Source: Myxococcus xanthus (lineage in GTDB: Bacteria > Myxococcota > Myxococcia > Myxococcales > Myxococcaceae). From it: a DNA stretch of 43,996 nucleotides. The DNA lies in assembly GCF_013116825.1 (NCBI RefSeq), contig NZ_JABFNS010000077.1, positions 1-43,996 of the forward strand, given 5' to 3'. Below the pieces are notes generated by a model. It ran no database searches. It saw only the letters and a list, made by a program, of their open reading frames with translations, and was not told where the DNA came from. Below, piece by piece: positions 14,383-22,415 of the stretch. Each line of letters starts with the position of its first letter. The stretch's first letter is position 1. The position numbers were made by a program, and so were the translations under genes.

Positions 14383-15759
14383 ATGAGCTCATCCGCTGTT
14401 TCCTCCCCTGTGGCTTCCGCGCCCGCGCGCCCCACCTCTCGCAGCTGGGCGGGGCGGGTGCTGCTCTTCGTGGGCTTCTTCGCGGCGCTGGCGGCGTTCC
14501 CCGTCTACACGCCCTTCGACTCCAAGCTGACGCTCCCCACCACGCTGTCTCTGTTGCGTGAAGGGAACCTCGACCTGGACGAATACGCCCCCACCTTCAA
14601 GTCGTACCGTCACGGCCTCTACGAGCGTGACGGCCACCTCTACAACTACTTCCCCCTGGGGCCTTCCCTGGTTGCCGTGCCCATGGTGGTGCTGGTGGAT
14701 GGCTTCGTGCGCCTCGCCACGCCCGTGGGCACGCTGCACCCGGCCCTGGCGAAGCCCCTGGCGCATTGGCGCCACATCTACGACGCCACCGGCGGCGTGG
14801 ACCTGGATGCGTGGAACGGCCCGCAGCGCCTCTTCGCCTCCGCGCTGACCGCGCTCGCTGGCGTCGTCATGTTCATGCTGGGCACCGCGCTGCACCTGTC
14901 CCGCCAGCGCGCGCTGCTGCTCGCCGCCGTCTTCGTCTTCTGCACGCCGCTGCTCTCCACCGCCAGCCGCGCCCTGTGGCAGCACGGCCCTTCGCTGCTG
15001 TGCCTCACCCTGGTGCTCCTCAGCCTCGTCCGCGCGCGCGAGGCTCCGCGTCACGTGGCCTGGGCGGGCATTCCCCTGGCGCTCGCCTACGTCATGCGGC
15101 CCACCAACAGCCTCTCCGTGCTGGTGCTGTCGCTCTACGTGTTGTGGACCTACCCACGTCAGGCCTGGAAGTTCTTCGCGGGCGCGCTCGCGGTGGCCAT
15201 CCCGTGGGTGGCGGTGAACCTCATCCACTACGGCTCCGTGCTGGCGCCTTATTACGAACCGCAGCGCCTGGAGCTGTCCGCCTCTCGCGTGGCCGAGGCC
15301 CTGGCCGGCAACCTCGTGTCCCCCGCGCGCGGGCTGCTCGTGTTCACCCCCGTGCTCCTCATGAGTGCCTGGGGCCTGTGGATGGACCTGCGCGCCCGGA
15401 CCTTCACCCGGCTGCATGCCGTGCTGGTCGCGGTGGTCGCGCTGCACTGGGCCGCCATCTCCACCTTTCCGCACTGGTGGGCGGGGCACTCGTATGGCCC
15501 GCGCTTCTTCTCGGACATGGTGCCCTACCTCGTCTTCTTCCTCGTCCCCGTGGTGCGCGCGCTCCAGTGGAAAGGCCCCGAGGCCCGGCGCGGCTTGACG
15601 GCCACCTTCGCGGTGCTGGCCGTGCTGAGCCTGGTCCTCCATGTCCACGGCGCCAGCTCGCGCGCGGTGTACCGGTGGAACAGCTTGCCGCTCGACGTGG
15701 ATGAGCACCCGGAGCGGCTCTGGGATTGGTCCGACCCGCAGTTCCTCGGCCGGCGCTGA
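14383..15759 (+). CDS. Polytopic membrane protein, GT-C glycosyltransferase-like
   Basis: 458 residues with about 9-11 hydrophobic helices. The first periplasmic loop (YTPFDSKLTLPTTLSLLREG, then LDLDEYAPTFKSYRHGLYER and YNYFPLGPSLVAVP) resembles the acidic first loop of GT-C fold, PMT-like polyprenyl-phosphate-sugar transferases, where an Asp/Glu pair acts in catalysis. Another loop has HWWAGHSYGPRFFSDMVPYL. A precise donor or acceptor cannot be told. The start ATG at 14383 has GAGGAGG about 9 nt upstream. It lies alone between the sit relic and a peptidase gene. Confidence 0.7.
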   Translation: MSSSAVSSPVASAPARPTSRSWAGRVLLFVGFFAALAAFPVYTPFDSKLTLPTTLSLLREGNLDLDEYAPTFKSYRHGLYERDGHLYNYFPLGPSLVAVPMVVLVDGFVRLATPVGTLHPALAKPLAHWRHIYDATGGVDLDAWNGPQRLFASALTALAGVVMFMLGTALHLSRQRALLLAAVFVFCTPLLSTASRALWQHGPSLLCLTLVLLSLVRAREAPRHVAWAGIPLALAYVMRPTNSLSVLVLSLYVLWTYPRQAWKFFAGALAVAIPWVAVNLIHYGSVLAPYYEPQRLELSASRVAEALAGNLVSPARGLLVFTPVLLMSAWGLWMDLRARTFTRLHAVLVAVVALHWAAISTFPHWWAGHSYGPRFFSDMVPYLVFFLVPVVRALQWKGPEARRGLTATFAVLAVLSLVLHVHGASSRAVYRWNSLPLDVDEHPERLWDWSDPQFLGRR

Positions 15760-15982
15760 GCCATCCGCCGCGTGCGGGCCGCGCCAGCGCGCGCGTCAGG
15801 TGCCCCGCCACGTCCGTGCCGCCGCGCGCGTCGGAGCCCCCAGGTGGAGCGCCGCGTCACCCGGGCTGTGCGGGCCACTTCGTCCACCGCGCCACGATAG
15901 GCCCGCCCGTGCCCCCGTATCGGCATCGGCGCCTGTTCGTTTCCGGTGACTTCCACCTCGCGCCTGGGCTCCAATCCGTTTC

Positions 15983-17278
15983 ATGAAAGCTCTTGCCCTG
16001 CGTGAGGACCGCTTCCTCGACGTGCTCCGGCGGCTCATCGCCCTGACTCCGAAGCTGCAGAACAACCCTGGCGCGGGGCTGGTGCCCGAGGAGCGGCTCG
16101 CCGCGCAGGTGGTGCTGGACACCCTGGCGCCGCACATCGAGAGCGGCTTCATCCAGGCGGAGTCCGTGGCGGGGCCGGGCCAGGCGTCGCGCCCCTGTCT
16201 GGTGCTCACCGTCCCGGGTGAGGGAGAGGGCGCCATCGGCTTCGTCGGCGCGCACTTCGACGTGGTCCCCGCGGACCAGAAGGCGGAGGGCTGGGAGCGC
16301 AGCCCCTTCGAGCTGTGGGAGGGCCCCGGCGGCGTGCTCTACGGGCGCGGCGTCACCGACTGTCTGGGGCACGTCGCCGTGCTCACCGACCTGCTGGCCC
16401 AACTGGCCGAGCGCAAGGTGCGCCCCAGCCGCACGCTGAAGGTGGTGCTCATCTCCAACGAGGAGTCCTCGGAGCTGCCGGGCCTGGGTCTCAACTACGT
16501 GGCCGAGCAGGGCATGCTCAAGCCGCTCGACGGTCAGCCCGTGTACTGGCTGGACAGCGCCAACTTCGGCCCCACGTTGGGCACGGCGGGCGTGTCGCTG
16601 TGGGAGCTGAAGGTGACGGGCGTGGGCGGCCACTCCGGCATGCCGCAGAACTGCGTCAATGCGCTGGAGCTGGGCATGGCCGCGTCGCTGGAGCTGGCGC
16701 GCTTCTTCCACGAGCGCTTCCCGCCCACGGAGGACGAGAAGCGCTGGGGCTTCCTGTCGTCCTCCAGTCTCAAGGCCACCGTGGTGGAGGCGCCCAACAC
16801 CAAGGAGACGAAGGTGCCCGCCGACGTCGTCCTGCGCGGCGACATCCGCCTCACGCCCTTCTACGACCTGGCGGAGGTGCAGAAGGCCGTGACGGACTAC
16901 ATGGCGGAGCTCGACGCCCGGCTGGAGCGCGACGACGCCCCCGCGCACTTCCCACGCACCCGCACGGCGGGCGGCAAGCGCGGTGAGCTGGCGTTCCGCT
17001 TCCAGGGGGAGGGGACCGAGGGCATCGCGTGCCGGCTGGACTCGGAGGGCCTGCGCGCCCTGAAGGAGGCCATGCAGGTGGTGCGCGGTGTGTCGCCCAC
17101 GCCCTTCTCGCTCACCGGCTCGCTGCCGCTCGTGAGGGACCTGCAACGACAGGGCTGTGACGTGCAGATTACGGGCTTCGGGGACATGCAGTACTACCAC
17201 GCCCCCAATGAGCAGGCCCGGTTGGAGGACTTCCGGCAGGGCTTCGCGATTCTCCGCGAGCTGCTCGTCCGCCTCTGA
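15983..17278 (+). CDS. M20 family metallopeptidase
   Basis: 431 residues. Members are dinuclear zinc amidohydrolases such as acetylornithine or succinyl-diaminopimelate deacetylases and carboxypeptidases. Visible metal/catalytic motifs: GAHFDVVPAD with His91 and Asp93, LYGRGVTDCLG with bridging Asp126, and ISNEESS with Glu160/Glu161. A central dimerisation insert begins near GVGGHSGMPQNCVNALELG. No signal peptide, so cytoplasmic. No Shine-Dalgarno is seen before the ATG, so the start could differ or the message be leaderless. No argD/argE-like neighbour helps choose the substrate. The 223 bp upstream hold no confident gene. Confidence 0.9.
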   Translation: MKALALREDRFLDVLRRLIALTPKLQNNPGAGLVPEERLAAQVVLDTLAPHIESGFIQAESVAGPGQASRPCLVLTVPGEGEGAIGFVGAHFDVVPADQKAEGWERSPFELWEGPGGVLYGRGVTDCLGHVAVLTDLLAQLAERKVRPSRTLKVVLISNEESSELPGLGLNYVAEQGMLKPLDGQPVYWLDSANFGPTLGTAGVSLWELKVTGVGGHSGMPQNCVNALELGMAASLELARFFHERFPPTEDEKRWGFLSSSSLKATVVEAPNTKETKVPADVVLRGDIRLTPFYDLAEVQKAVTDYMAELDARLERDDAPAHFPRTRTAGGKRGELAFRFQGEGTEGIACRLDSEGLRALKEAMQVVRGVSPTPFSLTGSLPLVRDLQRQGCDVQITGFGDMQYYHAPNEQARLEDFRQGFAILRELLVRL

Positions 17279-17300
17279 GGCGGGGCGCGTCTGGTGGCGT

Positions 17301-17358
17301 GCTGTTCGGAAATGTCGGGGGTTTTTGCGCGGCGAATGTCCCGACATTTCCGAACAGC
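17301..17358. repeat. Perfect 19-bp inverted repeat element
   Basis: GCTGTTCGGAAATGTCGGG (17301-17319) is followed after 20 nt by its perfect complement (17340-17358). The spacer contains TTTTTGCGCGGCGAA. It begins 22 bp after the peptidase stop and could terminate transcription, yet the only T-run is inside the loop. The arms' length, perfection and lower GC suggest a REP/MITE-like mobile palindrome or a protein-binding site. Confidence 0.7.
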
Positions 17359-17478
17359 GAGCACCGGACACTCCACCAGAGCACATGTGCGTGGACAGCG
17401 CGGCCGGGGACCGCCACAGTCGGTCCGGGCCGCGGGCACCTCCGCTCGCGGCGGCTGCGCGAGAGGAGTGGTGACGCC

Positions 17479-18639
17479 GTGAGAGACTTGCTGATGATTC
17501 CAGGGCCGGTGGAGTTCGAGCCCGAGGTGCTCCAGGCGCTGGGCGCGCCCACCCTCAGCCACACGGACCCCGCTTTCATCGCCGTCTTCGGCCGGGCCCT
17601 GAAGCGGCTTCGGGAGGTGTGCCTGGCGCCCTCCGCGCAGCCCTTCGTGGTGTCCGGCTCCGGCACGCTGGCCATGGAGCTGGCGGTGGCCAACCTGGTG
17701 GAGCCCGGGGACGCGGCCCTGGTGGTGAACACCGGCTATTTCAGCGACCGGATGGCGAAGATTCTCGAGCGCCACGGCGCCCTGGTGACGCACGTGCGCG
17801 CCCCGCCGGGGGACGTGCCCTCCCTGGACGCGGTGGAGACGCACCTGTCGAAGGGGGGCTTCAAGGTGCTGTCCGTCACCCATGTGGACACGTCCACGGG
17901 CGTGCTCGCACCCGCGGAGGCGCTGGTGCGGGCCGCGCGCAAGCACGGCGTGCTGTCGGTGGTGGATGGTGTGTGCGCCACCGCGGCGGAGACCTTCCGC
18001 CAGGATGCGTGGGAGGCGGACGTGTACCTCACGGCCAGCCAGAAGGCAGTGGGGGTTCCTCCCGGCCTGGCGCTGCTCACCGTGGGCCCGCGCGCCATGG
18101 AGGCCTGGCGCAAGCGCAAGACGCCGGTGGCCAGCGTCTACGCGGACTTCGCGGAGTGGCTGCCCATCATGGAGGCGTACGAAGCGGGAAAGCCGGCCTA
18201 CTTCGCCACCCCGCCAGTGAACCTGGTGGCCGCGCTGGACGTGAGCCTGGGGCAGATTCTGGCCGAGGGCATGGACGCCCGCTTCGCCCGGCACCAGCGG
18301 ATGGCGCGGGCCTTCCGCGCGGCGTGGAAGGCCATGGGCCTGCGCCTGTTGCCCGCTTCCGACGCCGTGGCCGCCAACACGCTGAGCGCCGTGTACTACC
18401 CGGATGGCATGGACGCGGCGCTGGTGGGCGGTGTGAAGGGGCAGGGCGTCGTCGTCGCCGGCGGCCTCCACCCGGACCTCAAGACGCGCTACTTCCGCGT
18501 GGGCCACATGAACCGTGTGGGGCCCGCGGACGTCCTATCCACGGTGGGGGCCCTGGAGCGCGCGCTCATCGCCGCCGGCCACCGCTCGGAGCCCGGCGCC
18601 GCCGTGGCCGCCGCCCAGGCGTCCCTCATCGCGGGCTGA
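17479..18639 (+). CDS. Class V PLP aminotransferase (alanine/serine-glyoxylate type)
   Basis: 386 residues from GTG at 17479, with AGGAG 10 nt upstream. The frame is open further back to 17299 but that runs through the inverted repeat. Hallmarks of the AGXT/SgaA family: N-terminal MIPGPVEFEPEVLQALGAPT, VSGSGTLAMELAVANL, the PLP-binding Asp163 in SVVDGVCATAAE, and the Schiff-base Lys189 in LTASQKAVGVPPGLALLTV. The C-terminal domain has GVVVAGGLHPDLKTRYFRVG with the carboxylate-binding Arg. Likely transfers an amino group from alanine or serine to glyoxylate. A hairpin follows the stop. Confidence 0.9.
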   Translation: MRDLLMIPGPVEFEPEVLQALGAPTLSHTDPAFIAVFGRALKRLREVCLAPSAQPFVVSGSGTLAMELAVANLVEPGDAALVVNTGYFSDRMAKILERHGALVTHVRAPPGDVPSLDAVETHLSKGGFKVLSVTHVDTSTGVLAPAEALVRAARKHGVLSVVDGVCATAAETFRQDAWEADVYLTASQKAVGVPPGLALLTVGPRAMEAWRKRKTPVASVYADFAEWLPIMEAYEAGKPAYFATPPVNLVAALDVSLGQILAEGMDARFARHQRMARAFRAAWKAMGLRLLPASDAVAANTLSAVYYPDGMDAALVGGVKGQGVVVAGGLHPDLKTRYFRVGHMNRVGPADVLSTVGALERALIAAGHRSEPGAAVAAAQASLIAG

Positions 18640-18649
18640 GCCCGGCCTG

Positions 18650-18685
18650 GGGCATCCGCCCCTGTTCGTTGGCTGGCGGATGCTC
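18650..18685 (+). terminator. Hairpin after aminotransferase gene
   Basis: GCATCCGCC (18652-18660) and GGCGGATGC (18675-18683) are perfect complements, extendable by two more pairs to 11 bp, with a 14-nt loop, 10 nt after the stop codon. No strong T-tract follows. Confidence 0.55.
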
Positions 18686-18851
18686 CTCTCGGCCCGCGGG
18701 GCGAACCGGGTTTGGTTCGACAGTACCGGAAAAATATGCGACTGTTGGCTTCCCGGAAGTGGGGGGAATCTTGTGAGCCCGGAATCATCCGCGAAGTGAG
18801 GTGGCGGTGTGTTCCCCGGGCGCCTTGGAAGGGCCCCTCGGGGAGATGACC

Positions 18852-19463
18852 ATGTACGCGGGTTACGAATCGAGCGCGGGTGGTGGCGCGGCCTGGGAGC
18901 TGGAGTTGCGGCGTCTGGCGGCCTCCGACGACGACATGGCGCGTGGGATGTTCTTCCAGGGCACGCTGGACGTCGTGGGTTTCCTGGGAGGTGAAGGCGC
19001 CGTGGCCCGCTGCAAGGGGGTGGCCGGCATCTGGGAAATCAACCTCCTCCACATGTACCCCATCACCCGGTTCCTCCGGATGTCATCCACGGCGGCGCGG
19101 CTGTTGGCCCCGCAGTTGGACGGCTTCGAGGGCGTGCTGCGGCGCATGGGAACCCAGGCCACGGTGGACTTCGTGGCGTCCGTCTTCGGGCGGGAGTTGA
19201 TGCGAGCGGCCAGCGGCAAGCCGCGGCTGCTGTTGCAGTCGCTGGGAGAGGCCTACCTCGCCGCGGTGACCTACGGTGAGCGCTACCCGTTGTGGACGGG
19301 GGAGACGAGCGCCCGCTTCATCATGCGGCGTGACTTCATGCCCGCCGCCTACCACGAGGGCGTGCTGCACGGCGTGCTGGAGGCGGTGGGCGCGCGTGAG
19401 GTCCGGGTCCAGGGTCGCCAGGTGGGGCTGCTCGACAGCGAGTACGAGCTGTCCTGGAAGTAG
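18852..19463 (+). CDS. DUF2378 (TIGR02265) family protein
   Basis: 203 residues from the ATG at 18852, chosen for GGGGAG 6 nt upstream; an ATG at 18846 is too close to that site. The protein fits the myxobacterial Mxa_TIGR02265/DUF2378 family of about 180-200 residues: ARGMFFQGTLDVVGFLGGEG near the start, YPITRFLRMSSTAARLLAPQ in the middle and RFIMRRDFMPAAYHEGVLHG near the end. The family is expanded in Myxococcus and its role is unknown. An AT-rich patch (GGAAAAATATGCG) upstream around 18730 may hold the promoter. It is followed directly by a ruined kinase gene. Confidence 0.75.
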   Translation: MYAGYESSAGGGAAWELELRRLAASDDDMARGMFFQGTLDVVGFLGGEGAVARCKGVAGIWEINLLHMYPITRFLRMSSTAARLLAPQLDGFEGVLRRMGTQATVDFVASVFGRELMRAASGKPRLLLQSLGEAYLAAVTYGERYPLWTGETSARFIMRRDFMPAAYHEGVLHGVLEAVGAREVRVQGRQVGLLDSEYELSWK

Positions 19464-19465
19464 GC

Positions 19466-19801
19466 GTGGCGGCGAGCCCGGGCGTGCTGGTGGAGGGCGA
19501 CCCGCCCCGGCCGGCCGGCCCTGACGGGCTGCGCCGCATCCGCGCGGACGCGCACACCCGGATGCTGCCGGTGGCCAGCCTCTCCGCGTCAGCGGAGGTG
19601 GCTGTCCCGGCGCGTGGGTCACATGGGCCGTGTTCAGGTGGCTGACAGAGGGAACGGAATTTCAGAGGACCCGGTGAAGCGCGCCTTCGAACGCTTCGGA
19701 CGGGCGGTAAGCTCGCGCTCTTCATGTGGGCCGGGTCGCGCGAAGGGGGTCGCGCGCGCTTCGCCCTGGATTTGCCGTTGGAGAAGGAGAGGCGTGAGTG
19801 A
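19466..19801 (+). pseudogene. Remnant of a sensor/hybrid histidine kinase
   Basis: Three fragments in different frames are recognisable. 19466-19645 encodes a receiver-like end (GLRRIRADAHTRMLPVASLS, then ASAE). About 19635-19712 encodes VADRGNGISEDPVKRAFERF and GRAV, a G1 plus F-box of a kinase ATPase domain. 19706-19801 encodes GGRARFALDLPLEKERRE, a typical kinase C-terminus, whose TGA overlaps the GTG of the next gene. The G2 box, HisKA domain and sensor part are missing. This is a kinase gene collapsed by deletions and frameshifts, leaving its operon junction intact. Confidence 0.75.
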
Positions 19802-20166
19802 GCCGGCCGTTGCTGGTGGTGGATGACGACGCGGACCTGCGCGAAGCCCTGGAGGAAGTGCTTCGTGACGCGGGCTACACGGTGCTGGGGGCCAGCAATG
19901 GCAAGCATGCCCTGGAGGTGCTGGGCGCGGCCACGGAGCTGCCGGGGCTCGTCCTGCTGGACATGATGATGCCCATCATGGACGGAGGCGGGTTCGCGCG
20001 GGCCATGCGCCAGGTGTCCGCCTGGCGGGACATCCCGGTGCTCGTCTTCTCCGCGTCAGCGAATGCTCGCCAGGTCGCGGATGAGATTGGCGCTTGCGGC
20101 CACCTGCGCAAACCCGTGGACGTGGAGACACTGCTGGACGCCGTCAGCCGCCATCTGACGACGTGA
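19798..20166 (+). CDS. Single-domain response regulator
   Basis: 122 residues, a receiver domain only, with no output domain. Acidic pocket Asp9-Asp11 (VVDDDAD), phospho-acceptor Asp55 in LVLLDMMMPIMDG, switch Ser in VLVFSASA (near residue 85), and Lys105 in LRKPVD. GTG at 19798 overlaps the stop of the ruined kinase fragment (GTGA) and has GGAGAAGGAG upstream. It probably once received phosphate from that kinase; if still used, it must pair with another kinase or a phosphorelay. Confidence 0.92.
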   Translation: MSRPLLVVDDDADLREALEEVLRDAGYTVLGASNGKHALEVLGAATELPGLVLLDMMMPIMDGGGFARAMRQVSAWRDIPVLVFSASANARQVADEIGACGHLRKPVDVETLLDAVSRHLTT

Positions 20167-20209
20167 AGCAGGCAGGCGGGTCCTGTTTGACGCTCCGCGT
20201 TCCCTCCGG

Positions 20210-20238
20210 TTGACGCCTCGAAATCAGGTTGGTAAGTG
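20210..20238 (+). promoter_or_regulatory. Possible promoter of antiporter operon
   Basis: TTGACG (20210-20215) is followed after 17 nt by TAAGTG, a poor -10 match. The segment to 20256 (GCCAGCTTAACACTTTACG) is unusually AT-rich for this DNA and ends just before the ribosome site of the antiporter gene. Suggestive only. Confidence 0.2.
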
Positions 20239-20267
20239 CCAGCTTAACACTTTACGTGGAGGGCCGG

Positions 20268-22415
20268 ATGCACACCAACGCGCTCGCGCTGCTGATCTTG
20301 CAGCTCATCGTCATCATCGGCTTGTCGCGGCTCATCGGCCGCGGCGCGCGGTGGTTGGGACAGCCGTTGGTCATCGCGGAGGTGGTGGCCGGTATCGTCC
20401 TGGGGCCCTCGCTGCTGGGCTGGCTGGCGCCGGACATCATGAACGGGCTGTTCCCGGCCTCGTCCATGCCGGTGCTGACGATGCTCAGCCAGGTGGGCCT
20501 GGTGCTGTTCATGTTCCTCATCGGCCTGGAGCTGGACCCCCAGTTGCTCAAGGGCCGGGGGCACGCGTCGGTGGCCATCAGCCACTCCAGCATCGTCGTC
20601 CCCTTCGCGCTGGGCGCGGGCGCGGGCGCGCTGTGGCTCTACAAGAGCCTGTCGTCGCCGGAGGTGCCCTTCACCTCGTTCGTGCTCTTCATGGGCGTGG
20701 CGATGAGCATCACCGCCTTCCCGGTGCTGGCGCGCATCCTCACCGAGCGAGGCCTGCTCCAGTCGAAGGTGGGCACGGTGGCCATTGCCTGCGCGGCGGT
20801 GGATGACGTCACCGCGTGGTGCCTGCTGGCCTTCGTCGTCTCCATCGTCCGCGCGTCCAGCCTGACGCAGGCGGCGCTCACCACGGTGATGGCGCTGGGC
20901 TACATCGCCTTCATGCTGATGGTGGTGCGGCCCTTCCTCGCGCGCCTGGGGGCGCGGGTGGCCAGCCGTGAGGGGCTCACCCAGAACGTGGTGGCGGGCA
21001 CGCTGGTGCTGCTGCTGGCGTCCGCGGGCGTGACGGAGCTCATCGGCATCCACGCGCTCTTCGGTGCCTTCCTCTTCGGCGCGGTGATTCCGAAGGAAGG
21101 CCGGCTGGCGGAGACGCTGGCGGAGCGGCTGGAGGACGTGGCGGTGGTGTTGCTGCTGCCCATCTTCTTCGCCTTCAGCGGCCTGCGCACGCAGATTGGC
21201 CTGCTGAACACCGCGGAGGACTGGCTGACGTGCGGCGTCATCATCGTCCTGGCCTGCCTGGGCAAGTTCGGCGGCAGCGCGGTGGCGGCGCGGATGACGG
21301 GCCTGCGGTGGCGCGAGGCGAGCGCCATTGGAATCCTGATGAACACGCGCGGGTTGATGGAGCTCATCGTCCTCAACATCGGCCTGGACCTGGGCGTCAT
21401 CTCACCCCAGCTGTTCACGATGATGGTGCTGATGGCGCTGGTGACGACGTTCATCACCACGCCGCTGCTGAAGTGGATCTACCCGCTGGAGGAGATTGCC
21501 CGCGAGCGCGTGGTGGTGCCGCTGCTGGTGGAGCCGGGCCCTCCGCCCTACAGCGTGCTGATGTGCGTGTCGCACGGGCAGGCGGGGCCGGGCATGGCCA
21601 CCCTGGCGCGCTCGTTGACGGGGCTTGATGAGGGCGCGCAGCTTCACGCGCTGCACCTGGTGTCCCCGGAGCGCGCGTCCCTGCGCCCGGCGCAGCAGCG
21701 GGCCCCCGAGGAGGACAGCGCGTTGATGCCGCTCTTGTGGCGGGCCGTAAGCCTGGGGCTCTCCGTGCGGCCGTTGTCGTTCGTCTCCGCCGAGCCGGCC
21801 CAGGACATCTGCCGCACGGCGAAGGCCCGGCGCGCGGACCTGGTCCTGCTGGGGTGGCACAAGCCGCTCTTCAGCCAGACGATGCTGGGCGGCACGGTGC
21901 GTGGGGTGATGCAGGAGGCCAGCGGCCCGGTAGCGGTGCTGGTGGACCGGGGCCTGTCGGACATCAAGCGCGTGCTGGTGCCCTTCGCCGGAAGCCGGCA
22001 TGACCGCGCGGCCCTGGCCCTGGCCCGGCGGCTGAGGAAGCAGGCGGGCGCCGAGGTGACGGTGCTGCATGTGACGTCGGACCTCGGCGGCAACGGCGGA
22101 GCCCGGGCGCAGGTGGAGGCGCTGTTCCCGGCGAACGAGGGCGGCGTGACGTTGAAGGAGGTGCGCAGCGACGCGCCGGACGAGGCCGCCCTGGGGGAGT
22201 CGCGCCATGGCTATGACCTGGTGATTGTCGGCATCGGCGCGCAGTGGGGGCTGGAGGACAAGGTCTTCGGCTTGCAACGCGAGCGCATCATTCGGGACGC
22301 GCCGGGCTCGCTGCTGGTGGTGTCTGACGCGTCTCCCGCCACGGCGGCGGAGCCCACCTTCGACGCAGCCAACGACGGGGCCACTGCGGTTCGGGTGCTG
22401 CCCGCGAGGAGCTGA
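20268..22415 (+). CDS. CPA2 cation/proton antiporter with Usp-like tail
   Basis: 715 residues. The ATG at 20268 has GGAGG 5 nt upstream. Residues 1-400 are about 12 membrane helices of the monovalent cation:proton antiporter-2 family: ARWLGQPLVIAEVVAGIVLG near the start, the paired aspartates Asp179-Asp180 in AVDDVTAWC that carry the exchanged ions, and IHALFGAFLFGAVIPKEGRL. The C-terminal about 300 residues hold two universal-stress-protein-like domains (PYSVLMCVSHGQAGPGMATL and IKRVLVPFAGSRHDRAALAL). Such tails usually gate transport in response to nucleotide or second messenger. Its TGA overlaps the ATG of the XRE-EIIA gene by one base. Confidence 0.92.
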   Translation: MHTNALALLILQLIVIIGLSRLIGRGARWLGQPLVIAEVVAGIVLGPSLLGWLAPDIMNGLFPASSMPVLTMLSQVGLVLFMFLIGLELDPQLLKGRGHASVAISHSSIVVPFALGAGAGALWLYKSLSSPEVPFTSFVLFMGVAMSITAFPVLARILTERGLLQSKVGTVAIACAAVDDVTAWCLLAFVVSIVRASSLTQAALTTVMALGYIAFMLMVVRPFLARLGARVASREGLTQNVVAGTLVLLLASAGVTELIGIHALFGAFLFGAVIPKEGRLAETLAERLEDVAVVLLLPIFFAFSGLRTQIGLLNTAEDWLTCGVIIVLACLGKFGGSAVAARMTGLRWREASAIGILMNTRGLMELIVLNIGLDLGVISPQLFTMMVLMALVTTFITTPLLKWIYPLEEIARERVVVPLLVEPGPPPYSVLMCVSHGQAGPGMATLARSLTGLDEGAQLHALHLVSPERASLRPAQQRAPEEDSALMPLLWRAVSLGLSVRPLSFVSAEPAQDICRTAKARRADLVLLGWHKPLFSQTMLGGTVRGVMQEASGPVAVLVDRGLSDIKRVLVPFAGSRHDRAALALARRLRKQAGAEVTVLHVTSDLGGNGGARAQVEALFPANEGGVTLKEVRSDAPDEAALGESRHGYDLVIVGIGAQWGLEDKVFGLQRERIIRDAPGSLLVVSDASPATAAEPTFDAANDGATAVRVLPARS

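Noticed and set aside
15760..15982. Possible minus-strand coding remnant before the peptidase gene
   Set aside because: Two frames give protein-like phrases but no family is recognisable, there is no start signal, and compositional bias alone can produce this.
14128..17332. TTTTTGCGCGG shared by the sit relic (14128) and the inverted repeat spacer (17322)
   Set aside because: An 11-bp match with differing flanks; the surroundings of the first copy form only a weak hairpin, so a second element copy is not supported.
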